39,393 nucleotides of DNA from Lysobacter antibioticus HS124 (GTDB lineage: Bacteria > Pseudomonadota > Gammaproteobacteria > Xanthomonadales > Xanthomonadaceae), in assembly GCF_000336385.2 (NCBI RefSeq), contig NZ_HG424477.1, positions 1 to 39,393 of the forward strand. Reading direction: 5' to 3'. The notes under the pieces are model-generated. The model searched no databases. It saw only the letters and a program-made list of their open reading frames with translations, and was not told the DNA's origin. Shown here in pieces: positions 24,913 to 33,823 of the stretch. The first letter of the stretch is position 1, and each line of letters opens with the position of its first letter. Made by a program: the position numbers and the translations under genes.

Positions 24913-26460
24913 TCATTCGGTTCCGCTCCCCATATAGACCTGGTAGCGCCCGATCCTGCCGACTTCGGCCACGGCCGCCTGCACGTCCGCACGCGCCAGC
25001 ATCGTTTCGCGCGCCTGCCGATAGGCGACGTCGCCGGGCAACGGCTCCACCGTCTGGAACTGCTGCATCCACTCCAGCGCGTCGGCGCGATCGGCGGTCG
25101 ATGCGAGCAGCTCGGCGGCCAGACGCGCCGCGTCGTCGATCCGTTGCGCGCGCAACAGCGACTCCAGGTACACCAACGGGCCGTCCTGGCGATGCTCGCG
25201 CAGGTAGTGCAGCGCCGCGGCCACGCCGTCGCGGTCGCGCTTGGCCAAGGCGGCGCAGAGCTTGTTGGCCTGCATGACCATGCGGCCGTAGCCGGCCAGA
25301 TCGGGACCGGTGCGTTGCAGTTCGGCCAAGCTGTCGTCGGGGCGATCCAGGCCGCAATACAGCGTGGCCAGGTTCAACGATTGGCTGACGTTGGGCAGGC
25401 CGTCTTCGGTGAGCCGGCTGGCGCGGGTCATTTCGGCCACGGCTTCGTCGATGCGGCCGAGGCGACGCAGCGCGATCGCGCGTTCGTTCAGCACCCAGCT
25501 CTGCTGCCGGATATCGTCGAACGCGGGTTGGCCGTCTGGCGCTTCGGCGATGCGCGCGGCGATTTGTTCGGTCAACGCCAAGGCTTCGCGGTGCATGCCG
25601 GCGACCAGCATCGCCGAAATGAGCTGCACCCTTATCTCGAGGCCGCGCGGCGTGGCGTCGGCTTTCTCGCGCAGACTCTCGACCATGCCGATGGCGGCAT
25701 GCTCGACGTTGAAGGCCCAGCTGTCGGCCTCGACCAGGAAATCGAAGCGCTTGTCGCTGCGCAACCGCACCAGGCTCAGCGGGTCGGCGATGCGGCGAAC
25801 CACACCGCGCGCGGCCTCGTGCTCGCCGCGTTCGACGTGGCGCTCGAGCAGGACGAACCACAGTTCGCCGTCGTCGCCGGTCAGGCTGTGCCAGTTGGCG
25901 TCGTACAGCGCCCGTACCAGACCGAAGCGCGTCTCCGACTCGCGGTCGAGCCGATTGACCAACTGGAAGATCATTTGCTCGTCGATGTTCGGCAGCAGCT
26001 CGGGCCAGTACTCGACCAGGTGGATGAAGGCCCGTGCCGATTCGTTGTGCCGGTGCAGGTTGAATTCGATCGCGCTCAGCCGGTACCAGCCGTCCGGATC
26101 GTTGGGGTCGGCCGCGTTCGCCTGCCGGTACAGGCCCGCGGCCCGGGGGAGGTCGTTGAGCTTGACCGCCGATGCGGCGGCGGCGGTCAGCGCTTGCAGC
26201 CGCTGCGCCGCGTTCAGACGGGCGAATTCCGGCTGCGCGATCAGCTCGCCGAAGGCGCGGTCGGCGCTGGCGTAGTGCTGGTTGTGCGCCAGCGCGACGG
26301 CGTCGGCAATGCGCTGGCGGAAGAACCGGCTTTCCGCCTCGTCGGCGACGATGGCCGGCGCCGGCGTTTGCCCGGCTTCGGCGGGCGCCGTCGCGCACAA
26401 GCCGAGCATCAGCCCGCCGAACGCGACCCGCAATACGGCTCCGTGCATCTGTTTCCCCAT
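24913..26460 (-). CDS. Exported TPR-like repeat protein
   Basis: The start is taken at plus position 26460 (MGKQMHG); an ATG at 26448 is an alternative with a better-spaced GGGG. The product is about 515 aa, with a signal peptide (VLRVAFGGLMLGLCATAPAEA). The rest is helical and repeat-like in the manner of TPRs: ASADRAFGELIAQPEFARL, RAAGLYRQANAADPNDPDGWYRLSAIEFNL, RIDEAVAEMTRASRLTEDG, RPDDSLAELQR. It resembles the TPR part of phage N4 receptor-type (NfrA) proteins only loosely, and I do not assign it. It is probably periplasmic and mediates protein-protein contact. It is divergent from the MFS gene. Confidence 0.7.
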   Translation of the reverse strand: MGKQMHGAVLRVAFGGLMLGLCATAPAEAGQTPAPAIVADEAESRFFRQRIADAVALAHNQHYASADRAFGELIAQPEFARLNAAQRLQALTAAAASAVKLNDLPRAAGLYRQANAADPNDPDGWYRLSAIEFNLHRHNESARAFIHLVEYWPELLPNIDEQMIFQLVNRLDRESETRFGLVRALYDANWHSLTGDDGELWFVLLERHVERGEHEAARGVVRRIADPLSLVRLRSDKRFDFLVEADSWAFNVEHAAIGMVESLREKADATPRGLEIRVQLISAMLVAGMHREALALTEQIAARIAEAPDGQPAFDDIRQQSWVLNERAIALRRLGRIDEAVAEMTRASRLTEDGLPNVSQSLNLATLYCGLDRPDDSLAELQRTGPDLAGYGRMVMQANKLCAALAKRDRDGVAAALHYLREHRQDGPLVYLESLLRAQRIDDAARLAAELLASTADRADALEWMQQFQTVEPLPGDVAYRQARETMLARADVQAAVAEVGRIGRYQVYMGSGTE

Positions 26461-26674
26461 CCCCTGGTCGCACCCGGCCAAGCCGGTTTCGTATGTTTCG
26501 CCGCCGCGGGGGCGGCGAGGGCGCTCAGCTTACGGGAAAGCCGGAATGTGCCGATACCGGGCGCGGGCCGCGGATCCGGCGATGGACGGGCGGAACAGGG
26601 CGCGAGCCGTGAAGCCGCGCCCTCGCGCCCGATCACGCACAGTCCACCTTGCTGCAATGCACAATAATGGCCCT

Positions 26675-27895
26675 ATGAGCGCCCTTCCCACCGCCTCCGC
26701 CCCGCTGCCGCCGCGCCGGGTGGCCCTGATCCTGTTCGGCCTGGCCATGGGCGGTTTCGCCATCGGCACCAGCGAGTTCGTGGTGATGGGCCTGATCACC
26801 GAGATCGCCCGGGCGATGGGCGTCACCGAGCCGCAGGTCGGCCACGTCATCAGTGCTTACGCGCTCGGCGTGGTGGTCGGCGCGCCGGCCTTGGCCTTGC
26901 TGGGCGGGCGCATGTCGCGGCGCAGCCTGCTGCTGGCATTGATGGGTTTCTACGCGGTCGGCAATCTCGCCAGCGCGCTGGCGCCGGGCTATTCCAGCCT
27001 GATGCTGGCGCGCTTCGTCGCCGGCCTGCCGCACGGCGCCTACTTCGGCATCGCGGCCCTGGTGGCGGCGCGCATCAGTCCGCCGGAGCAACGCGGCACC
27101 GCGGTCGGCAGGGTGATGCTGGGGCTGTCGATGGCCTTGCTGATCGGCAATCCGCTGGCGACCTGGCTGGGCCAGGCCTTCGGCTGGCGCTGGGCGTTCG
27201 CGCTGGTGTCGTTGATCGCGCTGACGACGGTGGCGATGACCGCGCACGTGCTGCCGCGCGGCATGAACGCGCCGCGCCCGGATGCGATGCGCGAGCTGCG
27301 CGACTTCAACCGCAAGCCGGTGTGGCTGGCGCTGGGCATCGGCGCGATCGGCTTCGCCGGCATGTTCTGCGTCTTCAGCTATTTGGCGCCGACCCTGGTG
27401 CACGTGACCGGCGTGCGCGAATCCTTCATTCCGTTCGGCCTGATCGCGTTCGGCATCGGCGGCATCCTCGGCACGCTCGGCGGCGGCTGGCTGTTCGACC
27501 GCTTCCAGTTCCGCGGCGCGGCGCTGGTGCTGGTGTGGTCGGTGTTGATCCTGCTGCTGTTCCCGCTGGCCGCGCGCTCGGCGTGGACGGTGCTGCCGGC
27601 GGTGCTGGCGGTGGGCACGATGGGCGCGCTGGCGACGGTGTTGCAGGCGCATCTGATGGACGTCGCCGCCGAGGCGCAGACCCTGGCTGCGGCCTCGAAC
27701 CATTCCGCCTTCAACATGGCCAATGCGCTCGGTCCCTGGCTCGGCGGCATGGCGATCACCGCCGGCTACGGCTGGACCTCGACCGGCGTGGTCGGCGCGA
27801 TCACCGCGCTGGGCGGCCTGGCGATCTACGCCTGGGCGCGCGCGGATCAGCGCGCGTCGGAAGCGGCGCTGGAAGGCTCGGGCGAGGCGGGCTGA
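26675..27895 (+). CDS. MFS transporter, DHA1 family (AraJ/YdhP-like)
   Basis: The 406-aa inner-membrane protein has the twelve hydrophobic spans of a major facilitator. FAIGTSEFVVMGLITEIA in the first span region and the loop LLGGRMSRRSLLL are typical of the arabinose-efflux/chloramphenicol-resistance-like DHA1 group, which exports small molecules with proton antiport. ARFVAGLPHGAYFGIAALVA and the central basic loop (MRELRDFNRKPVW) fit the family. The start is the ATG at 26675; an ATG at 26657 is possible, and neither has a clear ribosome site. Substrate unknown. Confidence 0.9.
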   Translation: MSALPTASAPLPPRRVALILFGLAMGGFAIGTSEFVVMGLITEIARAMGVTEPQVGHVISAYALGVVVGAPALALLGGRMSRRSLLLALMGFYAVGNLASALAPGYSSLMLARFVAGLPHGAYFGIAALVAARISPPEQRGTAVGRVMLGLSMALLIGNPLATWLGQAFGWRWAFALVSLIALTTVAMTAHVLPRGMNAPRPDAMRELRDFNRKPVWLALGIGAIGFAGMFCVFSYLAPTLVHVTGVRESFIPFGLIAFGIGGILGTLGGGWLFDRFQFRGAALVLVWSVLILLLFPLAARSAWTVLPAVLAVGTMGALATVLQAHLMDVAAEAQTLAAASNHSAFNMANALGPWLGGMAITAGYGWTSTGVVGAITALGGLAIYAWARADQRASEAALEGSGEAG

Positions 27896-27946
27896 TAGCG
27901 AGTTCCGTCCGGCTTCGGCGGAGACGCTTGCACCCACCGCTGCGGT

Positions 27947-27972
27947 GATCGCGGCTCACGCCACTCCTGCAG
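27947..27972 (-). repeat. Dispersed repeat, degenerate copy
   Basis: ATCGCGGCTCACGCCACTCC matches the dispersed element with two or three changes and is followed by TGCAG. It lies between the MFS and GFA genes, where nothing else is seen. Confidence 0.55.
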
Positions 27973-28105
27973 GAGGCAAGGCGCCGCTGAAGCCGGCTGA
28001 CGAATGTCAGGTTTCGTCCCCGCGTACGGGCCAGGCCGTGGCGGCGGCGCTAAGCTCGCGGGCGACGCAGCGGCCGCGATGCCGGCCGGCGAACGGAGGC
28101 GAAGG

Positions 28106-28531
28106 ATGAAGCAGACTTACCCAGGCAGCTGCCATTGCGGCGCGGTGCGGTTCGAATGCGACCTGGACCTGGCCGCGGGCACGCGGCGCTGCAATTGCAG
28201 CTTCTGTCTGAAGACGCGGATGTGGAAGGCGTTCGCGATGGCCGGCGAGTTCCGCCTGTTGCAGGGCGAACAGGAACTGGGCGATTACCGCGCCGCCGAT
28301 TCGCAATGGCCGCAGGGCTGCGTCCATCACCACTTCTGCCGGCGCTGCGGCGTGCGCCCCTTCAGCCGCGGCTATCTGGAAATGGAGCCGTTCAACGGCT
28401 GGTTCCACGCGGTCAATGTCGCCTGCCTGGACGGGCTGGACGACGCGACCCTGGCGGCGATCCCGATCGAATACGAGGACGGGCGCCATGATCGCTGGGA
28501 ATCGACGCCGGCGTCCCCCCGATATCTGTAG
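28106..28531 (+). CDS. GFA family zinc-binding protein
   Basis: The 141-aa protein has the Cys pattern of the GFA (glutathione-dependent formaldehyde-activating enzyme-like) fold: C9-H-C11 in GSCHCGAVRF, C29-x-C31-x2-C34 in RRCNCSFCLKT, and C78-x2-C81 in HHFCRRCGVRP. These form two zinc sites. Most GFA proteins have no demonstrated formaldehyde activity, so the substrate is open. The ATG at 28106 has GGAGG and AAGG upstream. Confidence 0.9.
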   Translation: MKQTYPGSCHCGAVRFECDLDLAAGTRRCNCSFCLKTRMWKAFAMAGEFRLLQGEQELGDYRAADSQWPQGCVHHHFCRRCGVRPFSRGYLEMEPFNGWFHAVNVACLDGLDDATLAAIPIEYEDGRHDRWESTPASPRYL

Positions 28532-28595
28532 CGACGCAGCATTTGCGACCCGAACCGGTATTCTGGCGGTCTTCGCCGCTTGTGCCGAGTCCGCC

Positions 28596-29105
28596 ATGAC
28601 CACCTACATCGCTTTGTTGCGCGCCGTGAACGTCGGCGGCACCGGCAAGCTGCCGATGGCCGAGTTGCGGGCGATGTGCGAGGCGGCGGGGTTCTCGGAT
28701 GTACGCACCTATATCGCCAGCGGCAATGTGGTGTTGCGCAGCCAGCTCAGCGCGCAGCGGGTGCAGGCGGCGCTGGAGGACAGGTTGCGGGCCTACGCCG
28801 GCAAGCCGGTCGGGGTGATCGTGCGTACCGGCGCGGACCTGCGGCGCGCGCTGGAGGCCAATCCGTTCAAGCAGGCGGCGCCGAACCGGGCGGTGCTGAT
28901 CTTTCTCGACGCGGCGCCGCCGGCCGATGCGCTGGCCGCGGCGAAGCATCGCAACGGCGAGGAGATCGCGCTCGGCGAACGCGAGATCTATGTCCATTAC
29001 GGCGACGGCATGGCCGACTCGAAGCTGACGATTCCGGCGGCCAAGGCCGGCACCGCGCGCAACTTGAACACGGTGGCCAAGCTGATCGAGATGGCCGGGG
29101 CCTGA
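28596..29105 (+). CDS. DUF1697 family protein
   Basis: The 169-aa product begins MTTYIALLRAVNVGGTGKLPMAELRAMCEAAGFSDVRTYIASGNVV in short conserved blocks that define DUF1697 (YIALLRAVNVGG; TYIASGNVV). A C-terminal TARNLNTVAKLIEMA block is also standard. It is a small cytoplasmic protein with no known activity. It is convergent with the next gene across a hairpin. Confidence 0.92.
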   Translation: MTTYIALLRAVNVGGTGKLPMAELRAMCEAAGFSDVRTYIASGNVVLRSQLSAQRVQAALEDRLRAYAGKPVGVIVRTGADLRRALEANPFKQAAPNRAVLIFLDAAPPADALAAAKHRNGEEIALGEREIYVHYGDGMADSKLTIPAAKAGTARNLNTVAKLIEMAGA

Positions 29106-29108
29106 CCC

Positions 29109-29130
29109 AGCGCCCGCGTGCGCGGGCGCT
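29109..29130. terminator. Hairpin between convergent genes
   Basis: A perfect 10-bp stem AGCGCCCGCG / CGCGGGCGCT with a 2-base loop starts 4 bases after the DUF1697 stop codon. It has no T run, but its position suggests it limits transcription from both sides. Confidence 0.5.
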
Positions 29131-29142
29131 GCGATCCGAGGC

Positions 29143-29568
29143 TTATTTCAGCGGCTGCAGGCCAAGCGTGGCGAACAATTGGTTCTGCGCCTTCTTGGCC
29201 ATCGAACGCGGCATCTTGACCAGGAAACCGTCGCCGGCCAGGCCCACGTCGCCCTGCAGGATCAGGCCGTTGATGCGAACGTAGCTCTTGATCGTGTAGC
29301 GGTCGCCGATGCGGTCCAGTTCGAGGAACATCGGCGCGGTCAGAAAACCCTTGCCCTTGCGGTACACCTGGCGTCCGCCCTCGTGGCGTGCGAGCGCATA
29401 GCCGTTGCCGGCCGCCCAGGCGGCGACCGTGGCGGCCACATCCTGGTCCGAGGAGAACTCCACCAGATCGAACGGATGCTTGCCGTTCTTGGCCACCAGC
29501 GCCATCAGGTTGAGCAAACCGAGCCCGCACAGCCCGCCGAAGATCGCCATCCCTATGATCGAACCCAT
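29143..29568 (-). CDS. Small membrane-anchored protein of unknown function
   Basis: The 141-aa product has one N-terminal hydrophobic segment (IIGMAIFGGLCGLGLLNLMALVA) that acts as a membrane anchor or uncleaved signal. The soluble domain has FSSDQDVAATVAAWAAGNGYAL, RQVYRKGKGFLTAPMFLEL and a YTIKSYVRINGL strand. This beta-rich pattern occurs in small Lysobacter-type proteins, but I know no function. The start is the ATG at plus position 29568. Confidence 0.65.
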   Translation of the reverse strand: MGSIIGMAIFGGLCGLGLLNLMALVAKNGKHPFDLVEFSSDQDVAATVAAWAAGNGYALARHEGGRQVYRKGKGFLTAPMFLELDRIGDRYTIKSYVRINGLILQGDVGLAGDGFLVKMPRSMAKKAQNQLFATLGLQPLK

Positions 29569-29787
29569 ATCCGTCCTTGATCGATTGCGAGTAGAAACCG
29601 CGGCCGTTGCGGCCGGGGGCGGGCACTATAGCAGCGCGCGTTGCGCAGGGTGGTGCCTGAAACCGCCAGTGGCCGGCGCGGTCCGGAGGCCGGCGATGCC
29701 GCTGTCGGGCCGAGGGCGCGACGCCAGGACCGCGGTGCGGCGGGCCGACCGCTTCCGGTGCCGCAGACGCCGTACTAGACTCGGGAC

Positions 29788-30327
29788 ATGCGAAATCCCC
29801 TGCAAGATCAGTTGCTCAAGGCCGGCCTGGCGAAGAAGTCCCAGGTTTCCCAGGCCGTGCGCGAGCAAGCCAAGCAGCGCCAGGGCAAGGCGCCCGTGCC
29901 GCCGAAGGAAGACCAGGTCGACGTCGACCGCCTGCGCGCCGAACGCGCCGAGCGCGATCGCGCGCTGTCGGCCGAGCGCAATGCGCAGGCGCGCGCGCAC
30001 GAGTTGCGCGCGCAGGTGCGGCAGATCGTCGAGGCCAACCGGGTCGAGCGCAAAGGCGAGATCGACTATCGCTTCGCCGACGGCGACAAGATCAAGAGCC
30101 TGCTGGTCGACAAGGCGCTGCGCACCCAATTGGCCGGCGGCGCCTTGGTGATCGTGCGCCTGGACGAAGGCTACGAACTGCTGCCGCGCGCAGCCGCGCA
30201 GAAGGTGCGCGAGCGCGATCCGGCCGCCATCGTGCTCGACCACGGCGCATCCACGCCGCCCGCGCCGGCGAGCGAGGACGACGAGTACTACGCCCGCTTC
30301 CAGGTGCCCGACGATCTGATCTGGTGA
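29788..30327 (+). CDS. DUF2058 family protein (YaiL-like)
   Basis: The 179-aa product begins MRNPLQDQLLKAGLAKKSQV, followed by a long charged helix (KQRQGKAPVPPKEDQVDVDRL to RAHELRAQVRQIVE). The conserved C-terminal domain follows: IDYRFADGDKIKSLLVDKALRTQLAGG and GYELLPRAAAQKVRERDP. These are the hallmarks of DUF2058 (E. coli YaiL), a cytoplasmic protein linked to nucleoprotein or polysome-associated functions without a clear role. A stand-alone gene. Confidence 0.92.
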   Translation: MRNPLQDQLLKAGLAKKSQVSQAVREQAKQRQGKAPVPPKEDQVDVDRLRAERAERDRALSAERNAQARAHELRAQVRQIVEANRVERKGEIDYRFADGDKIKSLLVDKALRTQLAGGALVIVRLDEGYELLPRAAAQKVRERDPAAIVLDHGASTPPAPASEDDEYYARFQVPDDLIW

Positions 30328-30524
30328 CCGGCCTGGGGACGCAGGGCGTTGAGCGCGCTCAGCTCGCGGCGCCCTGCCGCGCGGTCTGTCGGCTCGGTGG
30401 ACCGCCTGCGCGCCCGGTGTCTTGTCAGGCAGGCGCTGCGGCCTTGGAATCATCGAGGACTCACCCTGTCCGCGATCCCGGTTTAACGTGAGCGCCTCTT
30501 CCACCGCGCCCACGAGGCTTCGCC

Positions 30525-31142
30525 ATGCTGACCCTGATCCACGCGCCGCATTCCCGCTCGACCCGCATCATCGCCCTGCTCAAGGAACTCGATGCCTTGG
30601 ACCGGGTCGAGGTGCGGCCGGTGGAGATCCAGCGTCAGGGGCAGGACCGGCCCTTCGCCGGCGATGCGCGCAATCCGCACCCGGAAGGCAAGGTGCCGGT
30701 GTTGCTGCACGACGGGGTCGAGATCTGGGAAAGCCCGGCGATCATCCAGTACTTGACCGACCTGTTTCCCGAGCGCGGCATCGGCGCGCCGATCGGTTCG
30801 CGCGAACGCGGCCGTTACCTGTCCTGGCTGAGCTGGTACGGCGACGTGGTCGAGCCGGTGCTGCTGCTGGCGGCGATCCGGGTCGAGCATCCCTTCCTCA
30901 GCGCGACGTTCCGCGGGGTGGCGGAAATGGAGGCGCGCCTGGGCAAGGCGCTGGAGAACGCGCCCTATCTGCTCGGCGACCGCTACAGCGCCGCCGATCT
31001 GCTGCTGCACACGCCGTTCGTGTGGTTCTCCGAAGCGATGCCGGCCAACCCGGCCATCCGGGACTGGGTGCGCCGGTGCACGGAGCGGCCGTCGTCGAAG
31101 TTCGCCGCCGAGTACGACGCGTCCTTGCTCGCCGCGGCCTGA
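30525..31142 (+). CDS. Glutathione S-transferase family protein
   Basis: The 205-aa protein has an N-terminal thioredoxin-fold domain (MLTLIHAPHSRSTRIIALLKELD, with S12 as the probable catalytic position) including the cis-Pro GKVPVLL and the ES motif WESPAIIQYL that binds glutathione. The all-helical C-terminal domain contains YLLGDRYSAADLLLHTPF, the standard N-capping motif of GSTs. It conjugates or reduces unknown substrates with glutathione in the cytoplasm. No linked partner gene is seen. Confidence 0.9.
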   Translation: MLTLIHAPHSRSTRIIALLKELDALDRVEVRPVEIQRQGQDRPFAGDARNPHPEGKVPVLLHDGVEIWESPAIIQYLTDLFPERGIGAPIGSRERGRYLSWLSWYGDVVEPVLLLAAIRVEHPFLSATFRGVAEMEARLGKALENAPYLLGDRYSAADLLLHTPFVWFSEAMPANPAIRDWVRRCTERPSSKFAAEYDASLLAAA

Positions 31143-31419
31143 GCGTTCTTTGCCGGCACGTCGTGCGTGCGAACGCGCACAACGGCGTGCGCCCAGGCCC
31201 GAGTGTTCCTGCAGGGACGTCATTTCCGCGAAAGCGGCGATGCGCATCGGCGCCGCTGCGCGACTCTCATGCTTGCGGCTTCATCGGGCGCGCGCTTGCG
31301 CATCGCCGTCGCAGTCCCATCCGTGCACCACAGCGTTGCGGCGCCGGCGGCCGCAACGCTGGACCTCAAGCAGGGTTGAGGTCGTAAGGTAGCGGCAATC
31401 CAACACGCCGAGAACGACG

Positions 31420-32262
31420 ATGCCGCCGCTGCCCGAGACCGTCCTGCCGCAGGACGACCTGCAACTGTATCTGAGCCGGCTGGGCTACGCGCATGCGCCG
31501 GCGCCGAGCTTGCAGACGCTGCGCGAGTTGCAGCGCCGTCACAGCGCGGAATTCGTGTTCGAGACCGTCGCCAACCTGCTGCATGCGCCGATCCCGATCG
31601 ATCTGCCCTCGCTGCGGCGCAAGCTGCTGCACGACGGCCGCGGCGGCTATTGCTACGAACTCAACGGTCTGTTCCTGGCCTTGCTGCAACAGCTGGGCTT
31701 CCGGGCGAGCGGGCTGACCGGGCGGGTGCTGATGGGCGGGCCGGAGGATGCGGTCACCGCACGCACCCACATGGTGGCCCTGGTCGAGATCGACGGCGAA
31801 CGCTACGTGGCGGATGTCGGTTTCGGCGGCATGGTGCCGACCGGGCCGTTGCGGCTGGACGAGACCGGCGAACAGGCCACGCCGCATGAGCCATACCGGC
31901 TGGAACGCCGGGGCGCCGATCGGTATTTGCTGCGGGCCAGAGTCGGCGAGGAGTGGCGGGCGATGTACGTGTTCGACCTGGCGCCGCAGGAGTACATCGA
32001 CTACGTGGTCGGCAACTGGTACGTCTCGGCGCACCCGCAGTCGCCGTTCCGCGATCAGTTGTTCGTCGCTCGCACCGGGCCCGGTTGGCGCAAGACCTTG
32101 AACAACGGCAGCTACGCCATCCACCGCCTGGGGCAGCCCAGCGAACGGCGCGAACTGGCCGGTGCCGACGAAGTGATCGCGGTGCTGCGCGAAGAATTCG
32201 GCCTGCGCCTGCCCGACGAAACGGCGTTGCGCGCCGCGATCGAACGGCGCGCGGCGGCGTGA
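31420..32262 (+). CDS. Arylamine N-acetyltransferase
   Basis: The 280-aa protein is an acetyl-CoA-dependent N-acetyltransferase. The catalytic triad is visible as C78 in GRGGYCYELN, H117 in ARTHMVALVE and D132 in VADVGFGG. The N-terminal YLSRLGYAHAPAPSLQTLRELQRRH block and FETVANLLH at about 47-55 match the family. It acts on aromatic amines or hydrazines in the cytoplasm; the natural substrate is unknown. It has full family length and stands alone. Confidence 0.95.
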   Translation: MPPLPETVLPQDDLQLYLSRLGYAHAPAPSLQTLRELQRRHSAEFVFETVANLLHAPIPIDLPSLRRKLLHDGRGGYCYELNGLFLALLQQLGFRASGLTGRVLMGGPEDAVTARTHMVALVEIDGERYVADVGFGGMVPTGPLRLDETGEQATPHEPYRLERRGADRYLLRARVGEEWRAMYVFDLAPQEYIDYVVGNWYVSAHPQSPFRDQLFVARTGPGWRKTLNNGSYAIHRLGQPSERRELAGADEVIAVLREEFGLRLPDETALRAAIERRAAA

Positions 32263-32334
32263 GGCGAGGGCGTTCGGCCGCCGCCGCAGCGCGGCCGCCG
32301 TTCGAACATGCCGCTAAGACGCCCGTTGCGGCGC

Positions 32335-32631
32335 TCAGTCGCTGAGGGTTTCGATGGCGTGGCCGCCGCGGGCGGCGTGGCTGAAGAATGCGAGCCAGCG
32401 CAGCACGATGCGAATCAGGTGGCGATCGCGGCCGTCTTGGCCGTGGCGGTCGAGCAATTCGATGAGTTCGTGCACGATCGCGCCGGCCTGTAGCGGCGAG
32501 AGGGCCGGACTGTCGTAGAAGGCGTCCCACAGCGCGTGCAACTGCGGATAGCGGGCCCGGTCGCTGTCGGCCAACACCATCACGTGTTCCTCATCGTGAC
32601 GGATGCTTTCCCTGCGCCCGCCGGCGCTCAT
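32335..32631 (-). CDS. Small helical protein of unknown function
   Basis: The start is the ATG at plus position 32631 with GGGA upstream; a GTG four codons earlier is possible. The 98-aa product is helical (HALWDAFYDSPALSPLQAGAIVHELIELLD, RHLIRIVLRWLAFFSHAARG) and has no signal peptide. Similar small proteins occur in related bacteria without a known role. It ends 72 bases before the convergent end of the acetyltransferase gene. Confidence 0.6.
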   Translation of the reverse strand: MSAGGRRESIRHDEEHVMVLADSDRARYPQLHALWDAFYDSPALSPLQAGAIVHELIELLDRHGQDGRDRHLIRIVLRWLAFFSHAARGGHAIETLSD

Positions 32632-32658
32632 GTCGAATCCCACGCCGCCGCGGCCCGC

Positions 32659-33087
32659 TCAGTCGATCAGTTCGAAGCCCGCCGGCGCGATGCGCGGCGG
32701 GGGGCGATCGCAGTGATACATGTCCAGGTACAGCGAGGTTTCGCGCGTGCCGCAGACCACCCGGTAGCGGTCGACGACATGGTGGTCGGGCTCTCCCGGC
32801 GCCAAGGGCTTGCCGGCCAGCATCGCTTCGACCAAGCGTACGGACTGCGCTTCGGTCATATGGGCCGGCAGGGGCGTGCGTTCGCCGACGCTGCCAGCGC
32901 GTTCGAACTGCGGGTGGCTGCGGTCGGGACAGACCAGGCGCGCGAGGTAACGGTGCTGGCCCTGCGGCTCGCAGACCTCGATCGCGGTGGCGACGCTGCC
33001 GCCCGGAGCGGCGTCGGCGGCGGGCGAGGACGGGGCCTGGGCGGTGGCGGCCAGCGGGACGGCCAGAGCGAGCAGGACGGCTTTCAT
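32659..33087 (-). CDS. Small exported protein
   Basis: The 142-aa product has a signal peptide (MKAVLLALAVPLAATAQA). The mature part has Cys in EVCEPQG, RLVCPD, VVCGTR and MYHCDRP and a conserved-looking end (YRVVCGTRETSLYLDMYHC, PPPRIAPAGFEL) that resembles small periplasmic proteins of Xanthomonadaceae. No enzymatic motif is visible. It lies 27 bases upstream of the helical-protein gene on the same strand and may form an operon with it. Confidence 0.65.
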   Translation of the reverse strand: MKAVLLALAVPLAATAQAPSSPAADAAPGGSVATAIEVCEPQGQHRYLARLVCPDRSHPQFERAGSVGERTPLPAHMTEAQSVRLVEAMLAGKPLAPGEPDHHVVDRYRVVCGTRETSLYLDMYHCDRPPPRIAPAGFELID

Positions 33088-33328
33088 CGGGCAGAGATCC
33101 TTTCTGCGAAGTCGGCGACAGCATAGGGCATGCGGCGGGGAATGCCATGCTGCGACGCGGTCGGACATTAGCCTCGGGTGACGACAGGATGAGGCGGAAC
33201 GAAAAGCGGGCATCGCGTTTGCGCATTCATTCGCGTCTGCCCGGACGTGCGCACTGAACGCGGCGATGTTCATCCGCGGTTCTCGGGCGCTCGCCAGAAT
33301 CGAATCTCCCCCAGCACAGGAGCGCGCC

Positions 33329-33763
33329 ATGAGGAAGTTCATCCTGGCCCTCGCCCTGGCGGCCTGCGTACCGGCCGTCGCTGCGGCGCAGGAGACGCAA
33401 GGCCCGGTCGCACTGACCGAGCACCAGATCCGCACCCGCCTCGCCGAGCAGGGCTACGACAAGGTCAACGACCTGAAGTTCTCCGACGGCGTCTGGCACG
33501 CAGATGCGCGCAGCGCCGACGGCAACCGCGTGCAGGTGCGGCTGGACCCGCGCACCGGCAACGTGTTCGCCAACGAGTTGGTCGCGCGGCTGAGCGAACG
33601 CGACATCCGCGCCTCGCTGTCGGCGGCCGGCTACACCAACATCCACGATGTCGACTACGAGGACGGCCTCTGGAATGCGGAGGCCGACGATCCGTCCGGC
33701 AAGGATGTCGAACTGAAGATCAACCCGAACAACGGCAAGGTCATCGGCGCCGAGAACGACTAG
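33329..33763 (+). CDS. Exported PepSY-like protein
   Basis: The 144-aa product starts behind CAGGAG and has a signal peptide (FILALALAACVPAVAAA). The mature part has two copies of a PepSY-like unit: LTEHQIRTRLAEQGYDKVNDLKFSDGVW and LSERDIRASLSAAGYTNIHDVDYEDGLW, each followed by a strand pair ending in RTGNVFANE or NNGKVIGAE. PepSY domains often bind or inhibit peptidases or act as periplasmic sensors. A periplasmic protein of unknown target. Confidence 0.85.
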   Translation: MRKFILALALAACVPAVAAAQETQGPVALTEHQIRTRLAEQGYDKVNDLKFSDGVWHADARSADGNRVQVRLDPRTGNVFANELVARLSERDIRASLSAAGYTNIHDVDYEDGLWNAEADDPSGKDVELKINPNNGKVIGAEND

Positions 33764-33780
33764 TTCGCGGTGCCCGCAGC

Positions 33781-33808
33781 GGCTCCGGCCGCCCGCGCGG
33801 CCGGGGCC
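33781..33808. terminator. GC-rich hairpin between convergent genes
   Basis: GGCTCCGGCCG / CGGCCGGGGCC pair with one mismatch around a short loop between the PepSY-like and GH64 genes. There is no T run, so it is a weak candidate for a shared terminator. Confidence 0.4.
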
Positions 33809-33823
33809 GTTGTGTCGGCGCCG

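Noticed and set aside
24866-26473. A 535-codon frame overlapping the TPR-like gene on the same strand
   Set aside because: Arg/Pro/Ala-rich alternative frame; the TPR-like frame has a signal peptide and regular helical repeats.
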